Part shown: piece after piece, positions 53,872 through 62,188 of the stretch
Layout: every line of letters begins with the position of its first letter
Numbering within the stretch: position 1 is the first letter of the stretch
Source: an uncultured Bacteroidales bacterium
Lineage (GTDB): Bacteria; Bacteroidota; Bacteroidia; Bacteroidales; UBA932
Assembly (NCBI GenBank): GCA_900316675.1
Contig: ONDR01000005.1
Span: 4,321 to 68,320, forward strand
Direction of reading: 5' to 3'
DNA: 64,000 nucleotides
The notes under the pieces: generated by a model
What the model saw: the letters and a program-made list of their open reading frames with translations, nothing else
Databases searched by the model: none
Told to the model about the DNA's origin: nothing
Program-made: the position numbers and the translations under genes

Positions 53872-54890
53872 GGTGTGAGTAGTTTAATGTAAATGTCGAT
53901 GGCCGCCGATATCTCTGACAGAAGTATGTATTCGTCTGCTTTGTGCGAGCGGCAGGTGTTTCCCGGTCCTATTTTGACGGCGGGGAAGGGGCAGATGGCG
54001 CAGTTGCTAAGGGTTGCGGATCCGAATGTCTCCAGTCCCAGCGCCTTGCCTTTCTGCACCAGCGGGTGTTCGGGGGCGATGTTGGAAGATTCAAGCCTGG
54101 TAGAGCGGGCCTTGACTTCGCAACTTACGGCGCCACTTATGGCCTCCAGCAGCTCTTTGTTAGAGTAAAGTCCGTTGCTGCGGACATCCACAACAAAGGA
54201 GCATTCGGCCGGAATTACGTTATGCGCCGATCCGGCGTTGATTTGTGTGACGTTTATACCAACGGGGCCCAGAAGGGGAGAGACTTTGTCGAACTTGATG
54301 CTGCGTATTATCTCTATGTCTTCCAGTGCTTTATAGATGGCGTTGACTGCGCAGTCCGGGTGGGCGGCATGTCCGCCGATGCCTTTTGCGGTGCAGTCCA
54401 GAACCATCAGCCCGCGTTCTGCAATGCCCATTTGCATGCCTGTCGGCTCGCCGATTATTGCATAGTCGATGGGGCCGATTTCCGGGAACAGCTGTTCCAG
54501 TCCGCCGGTGCCGGAAACTTCTTCCTCCGCGGTAGCGGAAAATACAAGCCGGTAGGGGAGTTGCTTTTGCGAAAGTGCCTTGAAGGCCTCCAGAAGGGCG
54601 ATCAGCGAGCCGCCATCGTCATTGGAACCAAGACCGAAGAGCTTGTCGCCTTCCAATACGGGTTCGAAGGGGTTAAGCGTCCAGCCGCCGCATGGTTTAA
54701 CTGTATCTATGTGGGCGTTCAGAAGCACTGTGCTGCTGCCGCTGCCGCATTCGCACCAGATGTTGTTGCCTTTGCGGTGAGGGTTCAGGCTCTCGCCCCA
54801 CAGGCGGCTGTACAGATAGTCAGCCGCTGCAGCCTCTTCCCGGCTGAAGGACGGGATAGATATCAGTTTTTCCAGCAGCTGGGTTGTCAT
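53868..54890 (-). CDS. M20 family deacylase, ArgE-like
   Basis: 340 residues, zinc-dependent amidohydrolase. Metal ligands: His and Asp of LNAHIDTVKP, Asp of GLGSNDDGG, Glu of the ATAEEEVSGTGG block (with adjacent general-base Glu), and the C-terminal His in CRSHKADEY. Between argG and argH it most likely removes the acyl group (acetyl, or succinyl as in Bacteroides fragilis-type transcarbamylase pathways) from ornithine or citrulline. The choice between acetyl and succinyl, and between ornithine and citrulline, cannot be decided here. Overlaps argG and argH by 4 bases each. Confidence 0.88.
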   Translation of the reverse strand: MTTQLLEKLISIPSFSREEAAAADYLYSRLWGESLNPHRKGNNIWCECGSGSSTVLLNAHIDTVKPCGGWTLNPFEPVLEGDKLFGLGSNDDGGSLIALLEAFKALSQKQLPYRLVFSATAEEEVSGTGGLEQLFPEIGPIDYAIIGEPTGMQMGIAERGLMVLDCTAKGIGGHAAHPDCAVNAIYKALEDIEIIRSIKFDKVSPLLGPVGINVTQINAGSAHNVIPAECSFVVDVRSNGLYSNKELLEAISGAVSCEVKARSTRLESSNIAPEHPLVQKGKALGLETFGSATLSNCAICPFPAVKIGPGNTCRSHKADEYILLSEISAAIDIYIKLLTP

Positions 54891-56128
54891 GCCTTCTCTT
54901 CCGGGTGAACGGAATAATATATTTTCAGAGGGTTGGAAAGCATTGTGATAAAGCCTTTGGCGTCTTCTGCCGTCCAGCCTTTGGTGCCTTCGCCATATTC
55001 TGCAAGTTTGTTGTGTACAAGGTCGTTCTTGGACTCAATGCCAATCATCTCGAAGCCCTTGTTGTAGAGTTTTACCTTTACGGTTCCGCTTACGGCCCGC
55101 TGGCTGGTAGAGAGCATGGCCTCCATGTCGCGCATTACGGGGTCAAGATACTGGCTTTCGTGAAGGAACATGCCGTACCACTGGCCAATCTGCTCTTTCC
55201 AGTACTGCTGCCACTTGGACAGGGTGTATTTTTCCAGATGCTTGTGGGCTGCAATGATAAGTACGGCTGCTGCGGCCTCGAATCCAACACGGCCCTTTAT
55301 GCCGATGATAGTGTCTCCTACATGCACGTCGCGTCCTATTCCATACGGGGCGGCAAGTGCTTCTACGGCCTTGATAGCCTGTACTTTATCTTTGAACGGC
55401 TTGCCGCAGACGGTGGCAATTTCGCCATTCTCGAAGCCGATGGTAATGTCTTTGGGAACGGTCTCGACTGCCTTGTTCAGATAGGCTTCTTCCGGCAGTC
55501 CGTCGCCGCTGGAGTTGAGCTCTCCGCCGCAGATGGATGTGCCCCAGATACCTACGTTGTAAGAGTATTTCATCTTGGCAAAATCGGCCTCGAAGCCGTT
55601 CTGCTTAAGATATTCGATTTCCTGATTACGGCTAAGACCCATGTCTCTTGTTATGGTGATGATGTCTGCCTGCGGAGCCAGGATCTTGAAGGTCATGTCG
55701 AACCTAACCTGGTCGTTGCCGGCGCCGGTAGAGCCGTGGGCTATTGCCGCTGCGCCCTGGGCATCGGCATACCTTGCTATTGCAATGGCCTGGAAAAGCC
55801 TTTCCGACGATACTGAAATAGGGTAGGTGCCGCCACGCATTACGTTGCCGAAGACCATGTATTTCAGGCTCTTTTCATAATACTCCTGGCTTACGTCAAG
55901 GGTGACGTATTCCTTTGCGCCAAGGGTCAGTGCGCGCTCTTTGTTTGCTTTGAGCTGCTCGGGGCTGAAGCCGCCGGTGTCTGCGCAGGCTGCAAGTACT
56001 TCGCAGCCGATTTCCTTTGCAAGGAACATTACGGTAAAGGAGGTGTCTAGGCCGCCGCTGTATGCTACGACTACTTTTTTGCCTTTATATTTGCCAAGCA
56101 GGGTATTTAATTCTTCAATCTGGTTCAT
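54887..56128 (-). CDS. argG: Argininosuccinate synthase
   Basis: Joins citrulline and aspartate with ATP. 413 residues. ATP-pyrophosphatase P-loop AYSGGLDTSFTVMFLAKE at the N-terminus; conserved AIAHGSTGAGNDQVRFDM and the Asp/Asn segment GIWGTSICGGE. ArgG of this long type is usual in Bacteroidetes. It is co-transcribed with the CoA-transferase gene (4-base overlap) and the M20 deacylase. Confidence 0.96.
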   Translation of the reverse strand: MNQIEELNTLLGKYKGKKVVVAYSGGLDTSFTVMFLAKEIGCEVLAACADTGGFSPEQLKANKERALTLGAKEYVTLDVSQEYYEKSLKYMVFGNVMRGGTYPISVSSERLFQAIAIARYADAQGAAAIAHGSTGAGNDQVRFDMTFKILAPQADIITITRDMGLSRNQEIEYLKQNGFEADFAKMKYSYNVGIWGTSICGGELNSSGDGLPEEAYLNKAVETVPKDITIGFENGEIATVCGKPFKDKVQAIKAVEALAAPYGIGRDVHVGDTIIGIKGRVGFEAAAAVLIIAAHKHLEKYTLSKWQQYWKEQIGQWYGMFLHESQYLDPVMRDMEAMLSTSQRAVSGTVKVKLYNKGFEMIGIESKNDLVHNKLAEYGEGTKGWTAEDAKGFITMLSNPLKIYYSVHPEEKA

Positions 56129-57471
56129 TTCAGTACGTAAACGGGTTCTTTTTCTTGATTTGCATTAAGTGAGTGGAAGGCCTTGAAGTGAGGTCCGAAG
56201 CGCTTGAAGGCTTCGCGGTCCAGAGCTTCGCGGTCGTCCGGGTGGGCGATGCCTATCAGCAGCTGTGCCCTTTCCTGAAGCGATTTGCCGTACAGGTTGA
56301 CTGCTCCGTATTCTGTAACTATCCACTGGGCGTCGGCTCTTGGAGTAACGACTCCTGCGCCGGGGGTAAGAACAGATACAAGTTTTGATTTGCCTTTGCT
56401 GGTGCGGGACGGCATAGCAATGATGGATTTTCCGCCTGCAGAGCGTCTTGCGCCCTTTACGAAGTCCAGCTGGCCGCCGGTACCGGAGTAAAGCCTGGTG
56501 CCGATGGAGTCGGCGCAGATCTGTCCGGTAAGGTCAATTTCGGTTGCAAAGTTTATGGATACGGTGTAAGGGTTGCGACATATCATCCAGGGGTCGTTGG
56601 TGTAGCTGATGTCCCTCATCTGTACTTCCGGATTATGGTCGATGAAGTTGTACAGTTTCTGGCTGCCCAGAAGGAAGGATGCTACTATCTTGCCGCGGTC
56701 AATCGCCTTCATGCTGCCGTTCACTACGCCTTTTTCTACAAGGTCGACAATGCCGTCGCAGAAAAGTTCGCTGTGGATGCCAAGGTTCTTGTGGTCTTCC
56801 AGTTGCTTTGCGATTGCTCCGGGCAGGGAGCCGATACCCATCTGCAGGCATGCTCCGTCCGGGACGAGTTCTGCGCATCTGCGGCCGATGGCGTAGTCCA
56901 GTGCGCTAGGTGCGGGGAACTCTATGGATATGAGGGGACGTGCGTCCTGTACAAAGTAGTCGATGTCTTCTATGTTGATGAGATCTCCGTAAGCAAATGG
57001 TACATAGGGGTTTACAACTGCGATTACGCAGCCGGCGCATTCTACGGCGGCCTTGGTGCAGTCTACTGATGTGCCAAGTGATACGTGGCCTTTGTTGTCA
57101 GGGAGGGATACCTGGATAAGGGCAACGTCGCAGGGGAGTGCTCCGCTGCGGTACATTGCCGGGGTCTCTTCAAGGTGTACGGGAATGTAGTCTGCGTAGC
57201 CTGCATTCACGCTTGCACGTACGTTTGCGCCTACAAAGAAGCCTTGGTCTGTGAAGATTCCTTCGTATTCGGGGGCGCCGTAGGGGGCGGGGCCTTCGGT
57301 GTGAATGTGATGGAAGTGGAGGTCTTCTACCAGTCCATGGTCTGCTCTTTGGGTGAGGGCTTCGATAAGGATATGGGGTACGTTTGCTACTCCACTGATG
57401 TGCACATGCTGGTGAGACTTAATGTGGCTCACTGCTTCCGCTGCGCTTACGTATGAGATGTTCTTTTTCAT
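56125..57471 (-). CDS. Acetyl-CoA hydrolase / CoA-transferase family protein (4-hydroxybutyrate or butyrate CoA-transferase like)
   Basis: 448 residues, class I family of CoA-transferases/hydrolases. The N-terminal half has HISGVANVPHILIEAL and HTEGPAPY. The C-terminal half has LGIHSELFCDGIVDLVEKG with the catalytic Glu that forms the CoA thioester, and GTGGQLDFVKGARRSAGGKS. It probably moves CoA between acetate and a butyrate-type acid; 4-hydroxybutyrate and succinate-type reactions are alternatives. It leads the arginine operon with a 4-base overlap to argG, a position with no obvious biochemical reason unless succinyl-CoA supply matters. Confidence 0.88.
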   Translation of the reverse strand: MKKNISYVSAAEAVSHIKSHQHVHISGVANVPHILIEALTQRADHGLVEDLHFHHIHTEGPAPYGAPEYEGIFTDQGFFVGANVRASVNAGYADYIPVHLEETPAMYRSGALPCDVALIQVSLPDNKGHVSLGTSVDCTKAAVECAGCVIAVVNPYVPFAYGDLINIEDIDYFVQDARPLISIEFPAPSALDYAIGRRCAELVPDGACLQMGIGSLPGAIAKQLEDHKNLGIHSELFCDGIVDLVEKGVVNGSMKAIDRGKIVASFLLGSQKLYNFIDHNPEVQMRDISYTNDPWMICRNPYTVSINFATEIDLTGQICADSIGTRLYSGTGGQLDFVKGARRSAGGKSIIAMPSRTSKGKSKLVSVLTPGAGVVTPRADAQWIVTEYGAVNLYGKSLQERAQLLIGIAHPDDREALDREAFKRFGPHFKAFHSLNANQEKEPVYVLK

Positions 57472-57480
57472 ATCCGGCAG

Positions 57481-57512
57481 CGAATATACAGTATTTTTGA
57501 TTAAATATGCAA
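57481..57512 (-). promoter_or_regulatory. Predicted promoter of the CoA-transferase/arginine operon
   Basis: On the minus strand TTG (57512-57510), 21 bases, TATATTCG (57488-57481): a fair match (one base off in the -7 box). It lies 10 bases before the ATG in very AT-rich sequence. Confidence 0.45.
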
Positions 57513-57602
57513 GAAAACCTTAAAAATTTGCAAAAAATATATAAAATATTCATTATTCCGAATATTTATGCATGATTTTAGCCCTTTCCTTGCTCTTCTT
57601 AC

Positions 57603-57651
57603 CCCCACTGCGGTAGGTGTCCGTTAGAAGTGGACACCTACAGCGGTGGGG
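57603..57651. repeat. 20-bp stem hairpin
   Basis: CCCCACTGCGGTAGGTGTCC (57603-57622) and GGACACCTACAGCGGTGGGG (57632-57651) pair along all 20 positions except one G-A mismatch and one G-T pair, with a 9-base loop. No T-run. Confidence 0.85.
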
Positions 57652-57699
57652 CTAGGTTGGGGGGTGTTTTCTGCGTGGGTTGTGGATTTTTGCGGTAGG

Positions 57700-58060
57700 G
57701 GCTTTATGTGGCGGTGGCGTCGCCTCGCGTGACGAGGCTCGGCGGCTACGGCTCGCCGCTCGCCTGGGCTCCGGGAAAGGGCCCCACTCGCGGCGGCCGT
57801 CACCCAGCGGCGTGGGGAAGGTGGAATTCTACACGGGAGACCTTCCCCGCAGAATATGGTTGGAGAGAAATTTTTGGGGAAGGTCCCAAGACTATTTTTC
57901 CACCTTCCCCACTGTTGCAACCGGCGGACCCAGAAAACTGAAGGCCACCGGAGTCGCACAGATACCCCAATGCAATCTGGGTGCGCAGGGCTTGCGAAGC
58001 CAGAGGGTGATGTGCCCGGGAGCGTGAGTTTCCCGGACACTTTGCCCTCTGGCGTGGGAG
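57700..58060. repeat. GC-rich cluster of nested palindromes, no gene
   Basis: The 650-base gap 57472-58127 has no convincing gene, only frames opened by high GC. It includes four arms of one sequence: GTGGGGAAGGTGG (57812-57824), ACCTTCCCC (57840-57848), GGGGAAGGT (57876-57884) and CCACCTTCCCCAC (57900-57912), which can pair either as two side-by-side hairpins or as one nested structure. A strong hairpin CCAGAGGG...CCCTCTGG spans 58000-58052, with inner GTG-CCGGGA/TCCCGG-CAC. Smaller ones are GCCTC/GAGGC and CGGCG/CGCCG near 57720-57765. The nature is unknown: palindromic repeat element, decayed mobile DNA or structured RNA. Confidence 0.65.
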
Positions 58061-58127
58061 CCGACCGGTAGCCAACGAGCCCCGTTCCGCGAGTCGGCGG
58101 TGCTTGCCCACGAACGAGGAAAGGACT

Positions 58128-58811
58128 TTACTTGAGGTAGGCGCGAAGGATGCGGATGTCGGTTTGGGGACGGTCGTTGGTGTCTGTGGGCTCCTGCTGG
58201 ATGGCATCAACCACGTCAAGACCGGAAACAACTTCCCCGAAGACGGTGTACTGACCGTCGAGATGAGGCGTACCGCCCACGGTCTTATAGACCTCGCGCA
58301 TTTCAGGACTTATCTTTATGCGGCCATCCGTGTACTTATCCAGACGGGCCTGAATCCTATCCAGACTTTCATCGTCAAACACCCTGCCCCAAACAATATA
58401 GAACTGCATTGCGGAACTACGCTGCTCCGGATTCACATCGTCGCCCTCGCGAGCGGCAGCCAGAACTCCACGGCGATGGAAGATGCCATCTTGAAGGCGG
58501 AACTCGGCGGGAACGGTATAGGGCTTATCTCCCTCGCCAAGCAGCGCCCCGGGCTGGGCATTCTTGGAATCAGGATCTCCGCCCTGAATCATAAAGTCGC
58601 GTATGACGCGGTGGAAAAGCAGGGAATCGTATGCGCCTTCTGCCACAAGACTCTTGAAGTTGTCTCTATGCTGAGGCGTGGCGTCGTAAAGCTTAAACTC
58701 TATGTTTCCTTTGGTAGTTTCAAATACAACGTGGGTTTCTTTCTGCTTGCAGGAAGTCATGATACTTGCCAGAACAAGAAACAGTATGGAGGGAAGAATA
58801 AACTTTTTCAT
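58128..58811 (-). CDS. Cyclophilin-type peptidyl-prolyl isomerase, lipoprotein
   Basis: 227 residues. Lipobox ASIMTSC near residue 21, then a cyclophilin domain: FHRVIRDFMIQGGDPDS (catalytic Arg region), SSAMQFYIVWG and LDGQYTVFGEVVSGLDVVD. A roughly 40-residue charged insertion (RVFDDESLDRIQARLDKYTD) sits between the last two, as in Bacteroidetes homologues. It would assist folding of envelope proteins. It is 7 bases downstream of the threonine aldolase gene and probably shares its transcript. Confidence 0.92.
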   Translation of the reverse strand: MKKFILPSILFLVLASIMTSCKQKETHVVFETTKGNIEFKLYDATPQHRDNFKSLVAEGAYDSLLFHRVIRDFMIQGGDPDSKNAQPGALLGEGDKPYTVPAEFRLQDGIFHRRGVLAAAREGDDVNPEQRSSAMQFYIVWGRVFDDESLDRIQARLDKYTDGRIKISPEMREVYKTVGGTPHLDGQYTVFGEVVSGLDVVDAIQQEPTDTNDRPQTDIRILRAYLK

Positions 58812-58818
58812 TTCTAAG

Positions 58819-59856
58819 TTATTGGTTTATAATTTCTTTCAAAGCATCTACCTGCTCCTGGGTAGTGCACCAGCTGGTAGCAAAGCGGGTAACAAAGCGG
58901 CCGTCCGGCAGGGGCTCCCAGACTTCGAAAAGTACCTTGCCCTCCAGAGCATCCATCTGGGCTTTGGTAAGTATGGGGAACTGCTGGTTGGTGGGGGAAT
59001 CAATATGGAACGGGATGCCTTTTCCGGCAAAGATTGCCTTGACCTGCATGGCCTTGTCTATGGCGTTGCGGCTGATATCAAAGTACAGGTTGTCTGTAAA
59101 GAGAACATCGAACTGAACCCCCAGAAGGCGGCCTTTGGCCAGAAGGGCACCGTGCTGCTTAACAGTGGTAAAGAAGTGCGCGGGGGCATTGCCGGAAGGG
59201 AAAACCACGGCCTCGCCGCAAAGCGCGCCCACTTTGGTGCCGCCAAAGTAGAAAGCATCGCAAAGCTTTGCCAGCTCCTGAATTGTAAGGTCGCAGGCAG
59301 GGCTCATAAGGCCGTAACCCAGGCGTGCACCGTCAATAAACAGAGGAATATCGTACTTCTGGCAGGTGGTGTGAATCTTTGTGAGCTCTTCCTTAGAATA
59401 TATTGTACCGTACTCAGTCGGAAAAGAGATGTAAACCATACCGGGCCATACCATGTGCGGCCAGGTGGGATCTGAGTGGAAGGCGGCCAGATAAGCCTCC
59501 AGCTCCTGCGGGCAGATCTTGCCCTGGTGCTGGGGCAGAGTCAGAACCTTATGCCCGCTGAATTCTACGGCACCGGACTCGTGCACGGCGATGTGGCCGG
59601 TTTGGGCAGCTACTACTCCGGCGTAGCCGGGCAGCATGGCGTCAATTACGGTGGAATTCGTCTGCGTTCCGCCTACCAGGAAGAAGATATCGGCCTGCGG
59701 GCAGCCAATCACCTTGCGGATGCGATCCTTCGCGCTAAAGCTGAAGGAATCGAAGCCGTAGCCGGGCTCCTGCTGCATGTTGGTCTTGGCAAGCGCCTCA
59801 AGAATCAGGGGATGCGCGCCCTCGTTATAGTCGCAGGTAAAAGAAATGATACTCAT
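58819..59856 (-). CDS. Low-specificity threonine aldolase / beta-eliminating lyase family
   Basis: 345-residue PLP enzyme, cleaving threonine to glycine and acetaldehyde. Start chosen at MSIISFTCDYNEGAHP (59856); an ATG 27 bases upstream falls inside the predicted promoter element and cannot be used from it. Signature: FFLVGGTQTNSTVI, HIAVHESGAVE, LFIDGARLGYG and the Schiff-base lysine in FYFGGTKVGALCGEA. Fold-type I. Substrate could also be another beta-hydroxy amino acid. Confidence 0.88.
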   Translation of the reverse strand: MSIISFTCDYNEGAHPLILEALAKTNMQQEPGYGFDSFSFSAKDRIRKVIGCPQADIFFLVGGTQTNSTVIDAMLPGYAGVVAAQTGHIAVHESGAVEFSGHKVLTLPQHQGKICPQELEAYLAAFHSDPTWPHMVWPGMVYISFPTEYGTIYSKEELTKIHTTCQKYDIPLFIDGARLGYGLMSPACDLTIQELAKLCDAFYFGGTKVGALCGEAVVFPSGNAPAHFFTTVKQHGALLAKGRLLGVQFDVLFTDNLYFDISRNAIDKAMQVKAIFAGKGIPFHIDSPTNQQFPILTKAQMDALEGKVLFEVWEPLPDGRFVTRFATSWCTTQEQVDALKEIINQ

Positions 59857-59880
59857 TTTGCGTTTGTGTTTACATCTTTG

Positions 59881-59921
59881 CAAAGATAGTGTTTCTTATT
59901 TATTTAAAATGACTAACTTTG
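59881..59921. promoter_or_regulatory. Divergent promoter between the aldolase and secreted-protein genes
   Basis: Minus strand: TATCTTTG at 59888-59881 serving the aldolase. Plus strand: TAACTTTG at 59914-59921, 26 bases before the ATG of the secreted protein gene. -33 boxes are weak. Confidence 0.55.
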
Positions 59922-59946
59922 TGATAATAGGAAGAATATAAAAGAA

Positions 59947-61047
59947 ATGAAAACTTTAAGAAACATCATCCTTTCCGTAGCTGCAATGCTTATTGCCTTG
60001 CCGGCAATCGCGCAGCAGAAAACATCCGTCCAGGAAATCTGGACAGTTTATCTGAACGAGGGCATCCCCGTAGAATACTATGACGCTGTGCCCAACATCA
60101 CAGACTTTGTTTACAGTTTCTGCAAAGCTCACCGCGGCATGCGTCTTACTGACGAGATGGAGAACTACCTTAGTGTGGACGGTTACAGGAATGCTGATGT
60201 CCAGGAGCACATCTGCGACCTTAAGGCCGGTTACGTCCGCCTGCTTTTCAAGAGCGGCGCAGACTTCCAGGCCTGCTACTGGAACCTTCCGGGCGGCAAG
60301 AAAAGAGTAGCCGTCATGCTGTATGATGAGAACGATCCTGCACCCTATGCGTTCCTTCGCTTCTATGACTACAAAGCCAAAGATAAGGATATGTTTGCTC
60401 TTGCCCCGCTGCCCGTTACAGAGGAGTGCGATCCCACCCTTGTGTTCTACAACCTTCCGCGAAAGGGTAAGGATATCGATATTATTGTAAGGTCTTCCGG
60501 CTCGACAGGCAAGTATATTTTCAATGGCGAGGAAGGCTTCACCTTTGACGGCAGTCCTGAATGCCTTGGCGTAGAGGACGGTGACGGTGATCTTGAGGGA
60601 GATGGCAACCTGCTTTACTGCATCCTCTCTTCAGAAGAAGAGACTCCGATTATCACAGAAGAAGGACAAATCATTTACAATATCCCTGCAGGCGTGTACA
60701 ATATCAGGCTTAGAGAGCCGGAAGAGGGAATGTGGCGCATCGTAGGCTACGCCCTTGACACTGCAGAAGAAGAGTATGTAATTGATACAGCATATGATGG
60801 CGGCCTTTACATTACTTCCGACCATCTTTGCCTGTACACCGCCAACTATGGAAACACTCCCCTTAAGCTGTACTCTATGCCTGATGATGACTCTCCCGTA
60901 GTAACCATTATTGTAGAAGGGGACTCCGTGGTTCATCCTATTGGCGCAACAGAAGATTATTATTGGATTCACGTCGTTTTCGGAGATTATGATGGCTGGA
61001 TCCAGATTACCAACCTTTGCAGCAATCCTTACACATCCTGCAGCTAA
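59947..61047 (+). CDS. Secreted protein with C-terminal SH3-like domain, family not recognised
   Basis: 366 residues with a signal peptide (MKTLRNIILSVAAMLIALPAIA). No family recognised for residues 25-295; the region contains an acidic low-complexity stretch (EDGDGDLEGDGN) and blocks such as AGVYNIRLREPEEGMWRIVG. Residues about 300-360 (LKLYSMPDDDSPVVTI, then WIHVVFGDYDGWIQ) have the spacing of a bacterial SH3 domain, which often binds cell-wall peptides. Probably periplasmic. It is followed after 13 bases by ridA. Confidence 0.65.
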   Translation: MKTLRNIILSVAAMLIALPAIAQQKTSVQEIWTVYLNEGIPVEYYDAVPNITDFVYSFCKAHRGMRLTDEMENYLSVDGYRNADVQEHICDLKAGYVRLLFKSGADFQACYWNLPGGKKRVAVMLYDENDPAPYAFLRFYDYKAKDKDMFALAPLPVTEECDPTLVFYNLPRKGKDIDIIVRSSGSTGKYIFNGEEGFTFDGSPECLGVEDGDGDLEGDGNLLYCILSSEEETPIITEEGQIIYNIPAGVYNIRLREPEEGMWRIVGYALDTAEEEYVIDTAYDGGLYITSDHLCLYTANYGNTPLKLYSMPDDDSPVVTIIVEGDSVVHPIGATEDYYWIHVVFGDYDGWIQITNLCSNPYTSCS

Positions 61048-61060
61048 ATCAGATTATATA

Positions 61061-61438
61061 ATGAAACCTATCAGCACAAATAACGCTCCCGCAGCAATTG
61101 GTCCGTACAGCCAGGCCATAGACAGCGGCGCCGGCCTTGTTTTCGTATCAGGCCAGCTTCCTATCAACCCTGAGACCGGATCCTTCCCCTCTGGAGACGT
61201 CCAGACTCAGACCCGTCAGTCTCTCCTTAATGCCCAGGCCATTCTTAAAGAGGCAGGACTGGATCTTTCAAATGTAGTAAAGACCACCGTTTTTCTGGCA
61301 GACATGAATGACTTTGCTGCCATGAACGAGGTTTACAGCCAGTTCTTCCAGGCGCCCTTCCCGGCCCGCAGTGCGATTGCAGTAAAGGCCCTTCCCAAAG
61401 GTGCCATGGTAGAGATTGAGTGCATAGCTGCAAAGTAA
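61061..61438 (+). CDS. ridA: RidA family reactive intermediate/imine deaminase
   Basis: 125 residues; deaminates reactive 2-aminoacrylate-type enamines made by PLP enzymes. Start at 61061 (MKPISTNNAPAAIGPYSQAI); longer readings would overlap the upstream gene in another frame. RidA signature: PYSQAIDSGAGLVFVSGQLP, NVVKTTVFLADMNDFAAMNE, and the conserved Arg in PARSAIAVKALPKGAMVEIE. Its closeness to a threonine aldolase gene fits a shared PLP-chemistry theme, but they are on opposite strands. Confidence 0.95.
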   Translation: MKPISTNNAPAAIGPYSQAIDSGAGLVFVSGQLPINPETGSFPSGDVQTQTRQSLLNAQAILKEAGLDLSNVVKTTVFLADMNDFAAMNEVYSQFFQAPFPARSAIAVKALPKGAMVEIECIAAK

Positions 61439-62188
61439 GTGAAGGCGGTAATAATTGGAGCGACGTCCGGGATCGGGCGTGAGGTGGCAATCAGGCTGTT
61501 AGAGGAAGGCTGGACCGTGGGTATCACGGGCCGCCGTACGGCAGAACTGGAAGCCATCAAGCAAAAGTACGGGGCCGGCAAAGTCTTTACGGCCACCATG
61601 GATATCACCCGGGATGACGCAACCGCGGCGCTGGACGGCCTTCTGGCCGCCCTGGGTGCGCCTGACCTTTACCTTCACGTTTCCGGCGTAGGCTACCAGA
61701 GCGGTCCGCTGGACGAGGAAAAAGAACTGCTAACGGCCCAGACAAACGCCTGTGGCCTTGTGCGCCTTACCAGCCACTTCCTTAATTACATCAAGGACTC
61801 CGGCGCTTACAGCCGCACCCACAGGGCCAGGATAGCCGTAATTTCTTCTATCGCCGGCACGGCTGGCCTTGGCGCTGCCCCGGCTTACTCTGCCACTAAA
61901 CGCATGCAGAGCCATTATGTTTCCGCCCTGGCCCAATACGCCAGGATGGAGAAGCTTCCGGTAAGATTCACGGACATTCGTCCGGGCTTTGTGGCAACAG
62001 CCCTGTTGGCATCGGACAAAAAATATCCCATGCTCATTACGCCCCAAAAGGCGGCAAAGATTATTACAAAAGGGCTAAAACGCGGAAGGCGCGTTATTAT
62101 AGTGGACTGGCGCTATCGCGTACTGGTCTTCTTATGGAGGCTGATTCCAAGGCCGGTCTGGGAAAGACTCACAATGATAAGCAATTAA
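61439..62188 (+). CDS. Short-chain dehydrogenase/reductase
   Basis: 249 residues, GTG start directly after the ridA stop. NAD(P)-binding GATSGIGREVA at the N-terminus, the NNAG position occupied by HVSGVG, catalytic Ser (VISSIAG) and the YSATK motif of the YxxxK pair. The C-terminal tail (VIIVDWRYRVLVFLWRLIPR) is hydrophobic and basic, as in some membrane-associated SDRs acting on lipids. Substrate unknown. Convergent overlap of 4 bases with the nuclease gene. Confidence 0.9.
   Translation: MKAVIIGATSGIGREVAIRLLEEGWTVGITGRRTAELEAIKQKYGAGKVFTATMDITRDDATAALDGLLAALGAPDLYLHVSGVGYQSGPLDEEKELLTAQTNACGLVRLTSHFLNYIKDSGAYSRTHRARIAVISSIAGTAGLGAAPAYSATKRMQSHYVSALAQYARMEKLPVRFTDIRPGFVATALLASDKKYPMLITPQKAAKIITKGLKRGRRVIIVDWRYRVLVFLWRLIPRPVWERLTMISN

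Noticed and set aside
53943-55816. Two long plus-strand frames (321 and 310 codons) antisense to the M20 deacylase and argG
   Set aside because: They mirror well-identified genes on the minus strand and show no family features; typical shadow frames of high-GC3 genes.
57660-58125. Possible RNase P RNA or tmRNA (AGGGCAAAGTGTCCGGG on the minus strand resembles the RNase P P4 region)
   Set aside because: The partner P4 strand and other universally conserved blocks are missing, and the match needs two insertions.
57624-58231. Overlapping reading frames of 70-140 codons on both strands in the palindromic block
   Set aside because: They arise from GC-rich palindromes, are Arg/Pro/Ser-rich, lack any recognisable motif, and exist in several frames at once.
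59857-59883. Upstream ATG of the threonine aldolase gene
   Set aside because: It coincides with the predicted -7 element, so the transcript would not contain it.
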